Source of the DNA: Sphagnum compactum
Taxonomy: Eukaryota; Bryophyta; Sphagnopsida; Sphagnales
DNA length: 64,000 nt
Direction of reading: 5' to 3'
Assembly: GCA_965153455.1 (NCBI GenBank)
Contig: OZ234495.1
Location: forward strand, 3,968,001 to 4,032,000
Position 1 is the first letter of the stretch. The number at the start of each line of letters is the position of its first letter. Of this stretch, positions 49,203-61,235 are shown one piece after another. The translations under genes and the position numbers were made by a program. Under the pieces are notes generated by a model. It did not search any database, had not been told where the DNA came from, and worked only from the letters and a program-made list of their open reading frames with translations.

Positions 49203-52077
49203 CTATACCAGTGTTTTTGAGTTTTGAATATCTGCAGCTGCTTGCCACCTCTCTTTGTTTTCAGTCCACTCAGTGAAGCTTCGTAATATGACCTGCAAAC
49301 CAAATCCACATCATGTGAGAAATGGTTTCATACATATGAAACTTCTGCATTCTGACCAATATACCAAGATCAGTTAATGAGTTCACCCAAGGTGTACCTC
49401 TCCTCTTGTCTTTTCTGGGTCACTTGTTTCGACACCCTGCCATGCACCCAACAACTCTTAGAATAAGAGTAACTCTAGACAACTTCTAAGAGCCATACAA
49501 TAAACATGGGTCAACATGATATGGTTCCGTATGCCAGAACAGAAGCTTGTCAGCATAGATTAGAGATGCCAACCTCTGAGCCTAGTGATGGCACTTTTTC
49601 ATGTACCACCCACTGTGTGTCTACTACACCTATGTGCTCATGAGGAGGGCCATTGATGCATGCTTGTAGCTGGAAATCAAGACCCCAAGCAATCACCAAA
49701 TCATTCTGCACAAATTTGAGCTACTGTTAGTTTATCACCCAGTGTACAGTCACATCCTCTAAAGAAACAAACCAAAAGTAGGCCATCAGAAAGAATTCAG
49801 AAAATGTTTCCTCCATAGGCACCTGTATAAGATGCCAGACACAACGCCATGCTGTATTGACAAATACTGGCACTTGAATTTCCACAAATCTGAAGCAGAA
49901 CAACACAAACGCACAATTGTTATCTTCTCATCCAGTCTACTAGCCAGATGATGACATCGGTGACCATATCATTAAACCACATTGTCAACAATACTGCTGC
50001 ATATGACTGTAACTGGGAACATGGTGGAAATTGGCAACTGGCTGGGATACATTCCAATTTTTCCAATTCGCAACAGCTTGCCACAGCACTTCTCACCTCT
50101 GTTGAGATATTCATTGCACTTGACACACAAGGATAATTTAGAACAGTTTTAACAGAGAGAAATACTGTGAAACAGAAAGCATACCCTGCACAGGGAGGTA
50201 CAACAGTGGTCTTGGTGCAGTTGTCATTTGGACCTGCCCACAGAGCTTGCTTGTGCACTTCGTTGCCTGTCCAAAACTGACGCCCCGTAATTGGCCAGCT
50301 TTGTGCTCCATCAACAGCTGGCTGAGAGATTTGCAGATCATGTTTCTTTATGATGTCTATATATCTGCCCCCCCCCCCCCCCCCCCCAAAAAAAAAAAAC
50401 ACATTCAGTCCTTGATCCATATTTTCACCTCTCTCACATTGTCTGATTCTTACAATCCCATACAATCGAAGAATGCATTGGCAACTGCAATCAGATATGA
50501 ACTTACAGAAGAGGGTCAAAATTTTGCACGCCCATGTCTTCATCCCACACAAAGATGTACTTGTATGGATGTACCACATCTGGATGCAAAAACCGTTTTG
50601 CAAACCACCTGCAGAAAAGAGGAGGAAACTATTTATGAGCAATACAAAGGGTCTTCACATGATGCCAACCTTGCAATCATGAGATGTTTGCATGTATGGA
50701 GGGGCACATAATCATACCACTTGGATTGGCCAGTGTGTTGGATGTGGATAACACGATCATTCCAGTCAAATTGACTCCACTCATTAACAGAATTGTCATA
50801 ATGGAACAAGATTATGGTGAAGTGCTCAGCAGGAAACTGCAAAGAACAGAAGGATGCCCATGGAAAGAAGACATTAAAAAATTTGATGAACCAGGAGCAT
50901 GGCAAATTTCTTGCAACATCGGTTGAGAAAATCTTCATGAGAATTGCAAGGCTTATATTTGAAGTCCACCTGAATAGAAACGATGAGATAACCTAAAATG
51001 AAGGTTGGAATCCATTCGTAAAAAGTGGAATTAACCATAGCAACAATCTCTTGCAGATTTAGTGACCACTACTACAGCACATGAGGTAGTAACTAGTCAA
51101 TACAACTTTCCCACTGATTTCATCTGCTCTGAGCAGTGGTCATAGGTTGATGCCAGGGTCAATCACATGTGAAAAAGGGTTTCATTTTCGGAACTGGGAT
51201 TGTGATACCTTCTGAATGATGGCATTGACACTGGCATTCTGCTTGATACCCACTGCCAATGCAAGTAAATTCTTTGGCTTGACTGGCAAATCCTGCAACA
51301 TTTCAAGCCAACAGATTAACAAACTGACTAACAACAGCAATGGAATCACTGATCAGCAAGGATTAACTTTGAGACACAAACCTCTTTAGGAACACCAGTA
51401 AGACGTCGAGGATAGTAGTCTGTGGTCTTGTGTATGAAAGTCTGTGGTAGTCTGTCCACAAGAGATGGTGTTTGAGCGCCCAGGCCATTGGATTTGGTCC
51501 TTTTTGCACCATCCATGCGTGTTTGAGACTGCAACTCCCACTCACCCTTGCTTGTAGCATCTTGAGCAAGCTGAGAGGAGGAGATGTGTGAGCATTTTGG
51601 ACATGGAGTACATGTTGCGGTAGCTTGGAGAGGTTGTAGTTTGCGATTTGCCACATGCTGGAAGCTGCTTTGATCTTCTTGCATGAACTTTGGAGTTCTA
51701 TCTGAAGCTTGCCAAACTCGTTGATCTTGAATTACATACCAAGGACCCATTTTGCATGCTTGCTGCATTTTCAAAGACAGTTTTCCAAGAAGTAAATGAT
51801 TACAAGAACTATTTCCCTTTAGTTTACTCATCATCATGCAACTCACACAACAGACAAAAAGTGCACCTTCCTTACTCTGCATCTAAAAACGGAGTGTTGC
51901 AAAAGAGAGAACAAGAGTTGCAAAACCGATGGAACAATGACGACAACAGTGTTTGAGAACAATTACCTGGTTGAAGCCAAGGCCACTAATGAAACCAAAA
52001 AGAAAGCCAACCACTGGAAGAAGTGCACAGTGCAGGGGCATCCCAAGCACATAGTGCCCTCCTTTTCCCACCTTCAT
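49203..52077 (-). CDS. DUF707 family protein, predicted type II membrane protein
   Basis: Eleven exons on the minus strand: 52077-51967, 51882-51847, 51762-51382, 51292-51209, 50836-50718, 50608-50507, 50364-50185, 49889-49823, 49705-49574, 49436-49398 and 49292-49203. All introns are GT...AG, phases agree and the frame is open, giving about 446 residues, close to the family's usual length. The start ATG at 52077 precedes a hydrophobic signal anchor (about residues 14-33), then a variable stalk. The DUF707 core follows: HKTTDYYPRRL, PKNLLALAVG, FTIILFHYD, then the family's most conserved block (SKWWFAKRFLHPDVV, YIFVWDEDMG), LQISQPAVD, VPPCAGFVEI, AWGLDFQL and IGVVDTQWVVH. Such proteins are expected in the secretory pathway; the acidic DED resembles glycosyltransferase metal-binding motifs, but no activity is known to me. 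The label 'lysine ketoglutarate reductase trans-splicing related' sometimes given to the family is uninformative. Exon 2 is uncertain: the frame is also open through 51846-51763. Confidence 0.92.
50365..50399 (-). other. Homopolymer-rich 3' splice site of the DUF707 gene
   Basis: Read on the minus strand, the intron before exon 7 ends with 12 T, then 20 G, then CAG. The acceptor AG at 50366-50365 is thus separated from the pyrimidine tract by a G run. The plus strand shows 20 C (50368-50387) followed by 12 A. Confidence 0.9.
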
Positions 52078-53300
52078 TTCTGCAAGTGCTCATTCTCTCA
52101 CAGCTGCATAACTACCAACCCCCAAGGAAGTTCAGCCCTCTTTCAGCTAGCTAGATGGGCCTCGCAGTTCGCATGAAACAGAGGAAAAAACTGTACAAAC
52201 ACCCCCACATCCACCCACAAGCCTCCACAACAACCCAAAACCCTCGAAATTGTGTTCTCCAAGAGCTCTTACAAACGGAAGTCTGAGAATGTAGTATAAG
52301 TCCAACAGTCGGTAGTGACAACCATAGCACAAAACCGTTTTTTTTTTGGCTACGAGAAGAAAGTGTCCACGATACTCGCGACAATAGTCACACGAAATAG
52401 TCACAGAGTGAAATCTCGTCCAAAAACAAATTTAAAAACAAAAAATTTGCTCACAATTTACACCCATCAAGAATCACATTGTCAGCCCAAGAAACTCCTC
52501 TCACAAACTTCACACTCTTCACAACCCGAAGCAAATAGCAGGATGAGATCAAAACCGTGATCTTTCCAGGAGCATCTCGAAGTTGTGCCACCCAGCAACG
52601 ATCACAAAAACCCACAAAACAAAACAAAACAAAGAAAGAAACGAAAGAAAGAAAACAAGAAAGCAGGGGAAAAATAACGGGTCACGACCAAGAACAAAAT
52701 TGTCGACAACAAAACCCCAGACACTTAAACCCTCTCACTACCGACCGAAGCTGCGGAGGGGAAACAACAACAACAACACCAAGACCACGATCAGCGCCTC
52801 CTCAGACACGCCGCCTATCAGAAGCATCCATACCCTTGCGATTATGACAATGTACAACGGTCACGGACGTGAAGTCCAAGAGAAACATCACCATACCCAT
52901 TACCACCACCACGAGCTCCCCCCGAAAAAAGGTCTCTTCTTTCACAAACTTGCTCATTGCGAATCATCTCGTCACATCGAACTTGTAATAATTCTGAAGT
53001 ACTCCAAAGAGTTCAACCTACCTGAAGGTCTCGAGGTCTTTGGCTTGATCCCAAGCTGCGTTTTTGGGTTCGTTGTTTGCTTGGCTTGGCTTGGCGTTTC
53101 TTTGCTTTGCGTTGTTTGCACAGGGGGCCGCTTCGGACGCAACTGTGCGTGACAAGAAAAACTCGCTGACATGAGAAAAATAAAACACGAGGTAACGAGG
53201 AATACAATTGGCTGCGCCACAAGTGTTGAGGAGAATCAACACGTGGCGACACTTCATCACGCCGATCACTCATCCAACGGTAGCCGAACCTCCTACCATT
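52078..53300 (-). promoter_or_regulatory. 5' region of the DUF707 gene
   Basis: This is the upstream side of the minus-strand gene and is richer in C+G and CpG than the surroundings, especially at 52540-53290. It probably holds the promoter and 5' untranslated region. Plus-strand frames here (52557-53152, Lys/Gln/Thr-rich) are low-complexity and I do not call them genes. No TATA box was fixed. Confidence 0.4.
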
Positions 53301-53601
53301 AATACCAACAGTGCAACTTGTCTAGTGTTAGGGACATGCATGAAATTTTGGGTTTTTTGAAAAATTTAAATCACTCCTTTTTCGTTCGTTCGTTCGTTTG
53401 CTCGCCTCCTCCGTATACCCCAAATTAGGTCATTCGCAGCTTTGCACAGGGAGGGCTGGCTGGCTGGCTGGTTAGCTAGTTAGATGGCGGCGCTGGGATC
53501 TGGACGGTCTTGCTTTCCTTCTTATGAACTGGAATTGTATCCTTCATGGATGTGAAAAAGGGATGGATTGATACCTTCTGGGTTTAGTTCATCTTTGGAA
53601 A

Positions 53602-53705
53602 GGTAATGCCCTAGGGGAAGGGCTTTCTCAGAATAAGGGGGACTCACATGGAGGGGAGCTGAGGTGGCCTCTTATTCTTAGAATGCTTTCCCCCAGGGCT
53701 TTACT
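53602..53705. repeat. Imperfect 38-base-pair hairpin made of two AAAGCCC-family monomers
   Basis: Left arm 53602-53640 and right arm 53668-53705 pair with few mismatches (GCCCTAGGGGAA against TTCCCCCAGGGC-type, CAGAATAAGGGG against CCTCTTATTCTT), with a 27-base loop. The arms resemble the TAAAGCCC...GGGCTTTACTGGAATAAGGGC core of the array at 10807-11232. The fold also looks like a microRNA precursor, but the repeat origin is the simpler reading. Confidence 0.7.
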
Positions 53706-56700
53706 GTGCGCAAAGCACAGCTACTGAATATTCTAAATCTGAAAAGTTCGTCTCAGCACAGGAACTTTCGTGGTTATAAGGTGCCCTCTCTCTGAGTACA
53801 CTGTGAAAAGAACAGCTGTGATTTACCATATTTTAACCCTCTCTATATACAGACAAGGGTTGTAGTATTAGTGTATGAATACATGGAAGGTGTTGTATGA
53901 AAGCGTGAAGAGAAAATGTTATGAGCAATTAAATTGTAGGATTTGGTGGTGTGAATTTGTTTTCTCTGTTATATTGAGTGGCCTGATAATTAAATGTTTA
54001 ATAGGGAACTTTGGTTTGTTTGCCAGAATTTTCAGCGGAAATGGCAGAAAGGGAGCATTATTTTCAATGATCAGCAAGATAGGGTTGTGTGTGGGCATAA
54101 TAAAGACTTTTTTCTTCAGGCCAATGGGTTTGCTGGATTTTACGGTCTGAAATTTGTTTTCTCCATTATCACCAATGAAATAACAATTCAATAAAGTTAT
54201 TCATAAGGTCAGGGCGACGATTAGGGGGCAATAACAGCCAGTTGCAGCATAATAGGGCATCAAATGCATAACTATTTATTTAGAAACAAGGTTATTGCAC
54301 ATTGTCACTTTGTTTTTCCTCCCATGGAATCTATGCCCCTGATTCATCTATGCGAACTGACAACGTACAAAATTATTGGCTTTTCTTTTGGGGAACCCTC
54401 ATTTTAGGGTGCCTACAATGCAATGTTTCATTTGAGTCAGAGAGGCAGAGTGATGGGGGGGGGGGTTTGGTTTCATGAGCAAGTTTGTTGTTTTGTGTAT
54501 CTAATTAAAGTATTAAAACTTCTTGCGCGGGTACTTTTGATGACCATATTGTCTTTGTTCCACATGCACTGCAAGTTACAAGTTCATTGGGACGGATGTC
54601 AACTGTTAGCAGAAGCCATTATTGTCTACGGTGTCTACGGTCAAAACGGTGCTCTTCCACAACACCTAATAGGAACAAAGAAGGCAAGCTTAGGGCTGAG
54701 AGAGTGGGTACCAAAGTCTAAGCAATAATTTTCTGCAGGTTGCCAAAATCAAGAGACAAAATCTATCTTGGAGTGGTAGGCCTGCTGGAACTGGGTATTT
54801 CCCTACTTACCCCCAAAGGATTCAGCACCTTAGCACTGAATACTTTATTTATTTTTTAATCACATTTTAGCACATTGAATAATTATTTATTTATTTAAAA
54901 TTTCAGCTCACATTATTAGATTATTTATTTTTTCAACATGAAAAAAATCATCTTTTTCATCCATTTCAATACACATCAATCATTTGCTACATTTCTTGAT
55001 TGTTGTTTGCATGTGCGTTTACATGAATTCTTATTTGTCAATATGTCCAATGTGCCATCGAGATGGAATCAGTCCCCATGATTCTATGAAGTGATAACAA
55101 ATCGGGTAGTAATTTCTAGCTTGTTGAGCAATATGTAGTCTCTTTTTCATGATTTGATTGCTCTTTTTTAGAAAAGAAACAAAATTACCCTTGCACTACC
55201 TATTGAAAATTTCTCCAAAAACCTTTCAAGTTATAGCTTAAATGAAGTTACTAAAAATGATGATTAACCATTTTCTAGAGGAATTAGAAGGAAATGATTC
55301 TCAACATCAAAATATCTAACTAAATGGATACCTAATGTTCATTTCTTTAGTTTGCATTAGATGACATGCCTAATTTGAAAGTGAATGAAATTTGGACATG
55401 CCTGCCATTACCAAAATTTAAAATTTCAACATTTGGTGCAATAATTTTGTTAAAATTTTGACAATTTTGAAAAATAATTTAATTCATGTTGAAATAAAGT
55501 ACTATCATATATGGTATGTTGTAAGAAATCTGGTCTTGCCAATAATGGAGAGACTGTGGACTGATGTACTTTCCATTTGGTACATAATTTTGAGGAAATT
55601 CCATGGGTTATTGTGAGGTTATTTTTCTGTGAATTTCATGGATTTTTTTTTGTTACAATTTAATTGTTGCTAGTTTGACTTGCTTGGGAACATCTCCAGG
55701 CACAATAGTAAAATCATTTGTACACTTTATTTTGGATGAAGCATAACTTTCAATTGGTGTCAAACTCAATTTGTGTTAATAATTATGCCCACACACCATT
55801 AACCTCCGAGATGGGTTGTAAAAGGAAATGACCATTCTTGGAATGGTATTGGGTTTTTAACATTCCAATTTGATATAGGCATTTGATATGTTTTAAAATT
55901 TATACACCATGGCAGTACAGGAAAAATTGAAAACTCATAAGAAGTTTCAGAATTTCACACAATGACATGAGTATCATGGTATTAAAATGTGTGATGCCAC
56001 AAAAAAAAAGTGCAACTTTTTGCACAAGTAAAATGGAAAAAATCATTTTATTAATGTAAACAGTAACCAACATAAACAAAAAATTCATCTACATGAATGA
56101 CGATTGATCACCTAAAGAATCACAATCACATTACAACATTTATCTACAAAGGTCCCTTGAATTCATCTCAAATGTATCATTGATCAAAGTTGCCAAGCAT
56201 AATCACATTACATAATTAATCTATAGATGTAACTTCCAAGTTGACAAAAATTCATCACTTGAGGAATCACCTTAGATAATATTGTACTAACATAAACAGT
56301 ACCTCAAATTTAATAAAGGTCCAAAAACTTGTACAACGGAATCATTGATCAAAAGCTCATGTTACTAAACATAATGTCATTAAAAAATCGATCTATAAAA
56401 CTAGGTCCCAAGTTTTAAAAAATCATCACTTGATGATCAAAGGAAGTAGTAGGTAACTAGTAGAAGCATTCAAAGAAGATTGCCAACCTAAATGGACATG
56501 AAAGCAAAAAATTGTTACTCATTCTCAAAGTAGTTTTATTTTGGAAGCATTTTTTCATATTCATCAAGCAATTTTTCTTTTACATAAATTTTTTTGAGGG
56601 ATTCCCTTTTCAATGAGTTTCTAAACTATCTTCACATTGTCATGCTAATTTTTGTAGATTGTCACTAAGGCATCCAAATTATCAAAACTCAACTAACATT

Positions 56701-56900
56701 GCCTTAAGTTAGTCAAAACACTAACAACATTAAGAATGCATTCAATCTCGATTTGGCTTCCAAAAATTCCCAGAATTTGTCGTGCTAAAATTTCAAAATT
56801 TCAAAATTAGGATTCATACATCTTCCACCAAGCAAAAGGACTTTCTCATATCCCCTTTTGAAACAAAAATGCGAGGAAATAAATATAACTCAAATTTTAA
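53706..56900. other. Intergenic stretch
   Basis: Frames at 53875-54194 and 54423-54728 (plus) are not recognised. A short match to the AAAGTTATCCGTAAAG family lies near 54193 (AAAGTTATTCATAAGGTCA). From about 54840 on, the sequence is AT-rich and featureless. Confidence 0.4.
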
Positions 56901-57009
56901 CAAGCCTTCATTGGCTTTTCCATGGATGTTAATTCACCATATGTTTAATTCATGAATACCATGATGAGAACCTCGAAAAGGGGTTCATTGAACATTCAAA
57001 GTCTTCTTT

Positions 57010-57945
57010 ATCATGAATCTTGTAATTAATTTCCACAAAAGAAAACTTAGGATGGAAAAGAACAAAAATCGATAGGATGGAAAAGATTGTCTTTTTCAAA
57101 TTATGAGACTACAACACCTACTGCAAAGTCAAAAGTGTCTATCTCCAAAACAAAAGGTTTGAAAAGGTTTACATGAATAAAAAATGGGGCAGTTGTGAAA
57201 AAAACCTTCAAAGATTGAAAGACATTATCAGCTTCAATTTCCCAAGAAAAAGGTTGATCCTTCTTAGTCAATTGAGTAAGAGGGACCACTATTGAAGAAT
57301 AATGGGCAATGAAACATTGATAAAAGTTGACAAATCCAAAAAAAACATTGGAAATCTCAAACAGAAACTGGAGTAGCCCAATCAACAATGGTCTAAACCT
57401 TACGAGGATCCATGCCAATGCCATCTTTAGAGATAACAACACCCAAGAATTACATTTAAGATTGATAAAATTCACACTTGTCTAATTTGGCGTAAAGTCT
57501 AATATTTCAAAAAAATTCCAAAACCAAACGTACATGGCGTTCATGATCCTCCATGTTCTTTGAGAAAATGAAGATGTCATCAATGTAACAAACCACAAAA
57601 TCATCCAAGTACTCACAAAAGACAATGTTCATCCGATGTTGGAAAATAGTAGGTGCATCAATAAGGCCAAATGGTATCACAACATATTCAAAATGGCCAT
57701 AACAAATTCTAAACATCATTTTCCATTCATTGCCTTTTCAAACGTGCACCAAGTTGTATGCTCCACATATATCAATTTTGGTGTACACCTTGGCATGAGT
57801 AAGATGGCCCAACAAAACTAAAATCAAAAGCAAAATGTATCGATTTTTTATGGTCAATCAATTCAATTCACAATAATCAACACACATTCATAAAGAACCA
57901 TCTTTCTTTCTGACAAAAAAGATAAGGGCACCGCTCAGGAATGCT
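57010..57945 (-). pseudogene. Ty3/gypsy reverse transcriptase and RNase H start, decayed
   Basis: Minus-strand reading shows the RT order: SGALIFFVRKKDGS near 57925, then the VDY and KIDICGAYN blocks, YGHFEYVVIPFGLIDAPTIF, and the catalytic box CYIDDIFIFS near 57590. After a frameshift near 57480-57500 come the thumb and connection (LTKKDQPFSWE) and the RNase H start (FVLEIDTFDFAVG). The frame then closes, though EINYKIHDKE-like residues can be traced to about 57010. Several stops interrupt it. The element belongs to the LTR retrotransposons of the Ty3/gypsy (Metaviridae-like) group of plants. It faces away from its own integrase half, which starts at about 57948 on the plus strand. Confidence 0.85.
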
Positions 57946-57947
57946 TA

Positions 57948-59690
57948 CAAGGAATGACGTCATTTGCTTGAAGGAGCTCAACATGAAATCACTATGTATT
58001 CAGACCACAAAAATTTATAATATTTTTTGACAACTCGTGTTTTGAATTGACACCAAGTTTGGTGCGCATTGTTTTTGTTTCAGTTTTAATTTGTCATCAC
58101 ATATCACCTTGGGTGCAAGTAAGGGAAATATGATGCGTTGTTTCAGCACTCACGCCTCACACTTAAAGAGGGAGATGTAGCCTATGAGTAACAATGTGAT
58201 GTCATTATTAAGCTTGAACATATTTGATTTTAAGCGTTGTCGATAATTCCTGATGACATAACCCTTCTTTATCAAATTCCTGCAGATTTGAAGAAAAACC
58301 CTTTCGTTATTGGCATCCAAGGCCAATTAAGGAATTATCATCAAATTCGAGACTTTCCCAATAATCATGTTAAATTCAAATTTCAAGATGGTCTATTTTA
58401 TTGTGATGGTTTTTTGTATGTTTCTTATGGCCTTGCGTAATTTCAAGTTGTCCATGTTAGGCACAATGCTTTGGCTGCAAGCCTTTTTGGATTCAACAAG
58501 ACCATGGGGTTAGTGTCTCGAGATTATTGGTGGCCACAGTTTTGGAAATATGTGAAAAAGTTTGTCAGATCTTGTGATGTTTGTGCTCGAACAAAAAATC
58601 TTCATCATTGCCTTCATGGTTTCCTTCAACCATTGTTGATCACTGCATCACTATGGTTTTCAATTTCCATGGATTTCATCACAAACCTTACACCTTCTAA
58701 TTTTTATGACTCCATCTTGGTGGTGGTGGACTATTTGACGAAGATGGCTCATTTCATTTTGTGTACCAAAACAATTACTAACGAAAGAACAACCAAGTTA
58801 TTCCTTGATCATGTTTTTATATATCATGGTTTTCCTAAAGATATTATTTTTGATCATGGGCTTTAGTTTGCATCTAAGTTTTGGAAGCGACTATTTAAAT
58901 TTCTAGGTGTGAAAGTGAAATTGTCATTAATTTTCCACCCCCAAACAAATGGGCAAACAAAACAAGTCAATCAAGTCTTGGAATAATATTTATGGTGCAC
59001 AACCAATTATCATCAAAATAATTGGTCGAAACTTTTGGTCGTGGCAAAATTCGCCTACAACAACATAATGCATTTATCAACCCAACAAACACCTTTATTT
59101 TTAAATCATGGTTTGCACCCCAAATTTGACATTCTAGATGTGCACAAAATCATGAATCTAATAGTTGAGGATATTCGAACCATGTGGTTAACAAATGTTC
59201 AAATTCAACTTGTATTTAACCTTGAAAAAACGTAAAGGTGATACAAGGAGAATGTTGATGAACATTAGGAGGAACAACCCAACTTCAAGGTCGAAGACCA
59301 TGTTTAGCTTCGACAATAAGGGCCATTAAAGAAGTTGGATCATTAAAAGCTAAGTCCATTCCTCCTTGTGAAACAAATCAATGCCGTGGTTTTCCAACTC
59401 AAGATTCCAAATTCCATGAAAATCCATCTTGTGTTTCATGTTTCCTTGTTAAAACCTTACCATGTGTCTACCATTTTAGGAAAAATCCATGATCCCCCTC
59501 CACCAATCAAAGTTGATTATGAACAAAAATATGAAGTGGAGGACATTTTAAGTTCAAGGATTTTGAATCGTCAACTCTAATATCTTGTTCATTGGCATGG
59601 GTATGATGTGAATGAACACACTTGGGAACCGATTGTGAGCCATACTGACATAGCCATGTCCGGTAGTCTCAATTTTTAAGAGTTGCATCA
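57948..59690 (+). pseudogene. Ty3/gypsy RNase H end, integrase and chromodomain, decayed
   Basis: The plus strand begins inside RNase H (RHLLEGAQHEIT-like, then YSDHKNL near 57998), with stops. From 58237 one reading frame carries the integrase to 59580: zinc-binding region (CDVCARTK), core with MDFITNL, an FLDHVFIYHG region, the HPQTNGQT block, and a GLHPKFD segment. A chromodomain-like end follows (WHGYDVNEHTWEP near 59600), which marks a chromovirus. In-frame stops at 58438, 58864, 58984 and 59233 make it non-functional. Two of these look like CAG or CAA changed to TAG or TAA. Confidence 0.88.
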
Positions 59691-60235
59691 GGGATAGTCG
59701 AATGTGGTAAGGTTATTAGGGGTTTTTAACAACTTCATGTTGGAATAAGGGGTGATGAATGCGCATGGTTCTAGGGGGGGGTTGTTTTCTTTCTGAAATA
59801 CGATATTAGTGAATAAGGTGTTGGGTTGGTTCTTTTCTTCAACAAAAAGCTGGTAAACCATAGTTTTAGAACCTTAGTGGCACAATTAAGGGTGAGAAAT
59901 CTCTAGAGGGTTGGGGGTAGAAGCAGACACCAAAATTCATGGTGTGCAACAAAAACTTTAGTCTTGTTCTAGTATTTAGTAAGTAGCAAGGATGTTTGAA
60001 ATTCATGAAGCAGCTAAAGGGGTGTCAATGAAAGGTCCAATAGAGATAGAATAATCTTCAAGCCTTATAAGCATAAAACTAATTCGAAACAATTTAACGA
60101 TTAAATAAATAGGGGGATAAAGTGGCAATGGCAACATGAGTTTCATGATGAATGAAACATTTATTTAAATTATGGATAAGTTCAATGAGGAGTTGTAATT
60201 ACATATTGAGTCTTGGGCTATGTCACAATGATAAT

Positions 60236-60571
60236 TCATAACTGCAGGAAATCTAAGATGCCTCGAATAGTGCGAATTAGGTAGTCCGCCTTACTATTAG
60301 GAGATAGTCGACGAATCAGACCACGCAACCAACAATAGTGTCTAACGCCGAAAATTGAAGACCATGCGAAGATGGAAGTGTCTTCAGTCTCATAACAACC
60401 TGCATAGACGGTTTTAGGTTCATCACTAAAAGCAGGGTCGACTTGTAACAAAATCACCAGGGTGCGAAAGTTCGGAAAAATGCAATAGTACCAAGTTCGA
60501 AGGGGATTGACTACAAGACTAGCGTGCACCTCTCGCAGTTTGGGATTTTCATCACGAGGAGGCTGTGTCAA
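60236..60571 (-). other. Unidentified 111-codon antisense frame downstream of the integrase
   Basis: This minus-strand frame lies between the integrase remnant and the possible LTR. It is richer in G+C than its surroundings and has a balanced protein-like composition (for example SIFAWSSIFGVRHYCWLRGL). I do not recognise it. Some plant Ty3/gypsy elements carry antisense frames in this position, so it may belong to the element; it may also be an unrelated remnant. Confidence 0.3.
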
Positions 60572-61235
60572 CGTCCTAAAAATGACTCCGGAGCCGATTC
60601 TTCGTTCATTTGTGCAGCTTGAGGCCCGTAAGACATGGCCATATGCAACGCCATAATTTCAAGGAAAAGAAAAGAGATCTTTAATCAAAATCAAATCGAC
60701 AATGAATGTGTGGAGGACTTGTGACATCGAAATGCGCAGTCATAATTTATAGGTCAAAGAAAAAGTAGGAAATGCATAAGTAACGACCTAGAACCATGGT
60801 AAAGTAAAAGCTTAAGATCAAAGGAAAAAATGAAGGTTTAAGTAAAATTTGTTGGGGGGAAATTGAGAAGAGGTGAATAGGTGTTTTTCCTTCTCCTTCC
60901 ATGGGCCACTAAGCATTGGAACCTTTCAAGGGCCACCAAGCAATGGAACCTTCCATTGACCACCAAGTTGGGATCTTCCTTCACCTCCTTCCTTCTCCTT
61001 CTCTTTAAAGGGGCAAATTCGGATCATTTGAAGTTTTTTTTTTTTTTTCGGAAGATAATTGTCGATTCAAATCTTGAGAATACTTGTTCCTACAACCTTT
61101 TTGAGGAGGAAGAAAATGATTAGGCTTGGTAGATGGTGGAAAGAAGGAGAGTAGATTAGACGTTTGAAGCAGTTTTGAAAGAATGGAAATGAGTAGGCAT
61201 AGTGTTGGGAGCTTAAAATCTTAGAGAAATTTCAC

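Noticed and set aside
49920-50642. 240-codon minus-strand open frame as a single gene
   Set aside because: It is exon 50185-50364 of the DUF707 gene with read-through of both neighbouring introns, including a poly-Gly stretch from the G20 run. Only the middle part has family similarity.
52557-53152. Overlapping plus-strand frames of 96 and 189 codons
   Set aside because: Lys/Gln/Thr-rich low-complexity reading of the DUF707 5' region, with no family match and no splice context.
57507-57719. Intact retroelement gene
   Set aside because: The RT box is recognisable, but the domain is broken by stops and a frameshift and is inverted relative to the integrase half.
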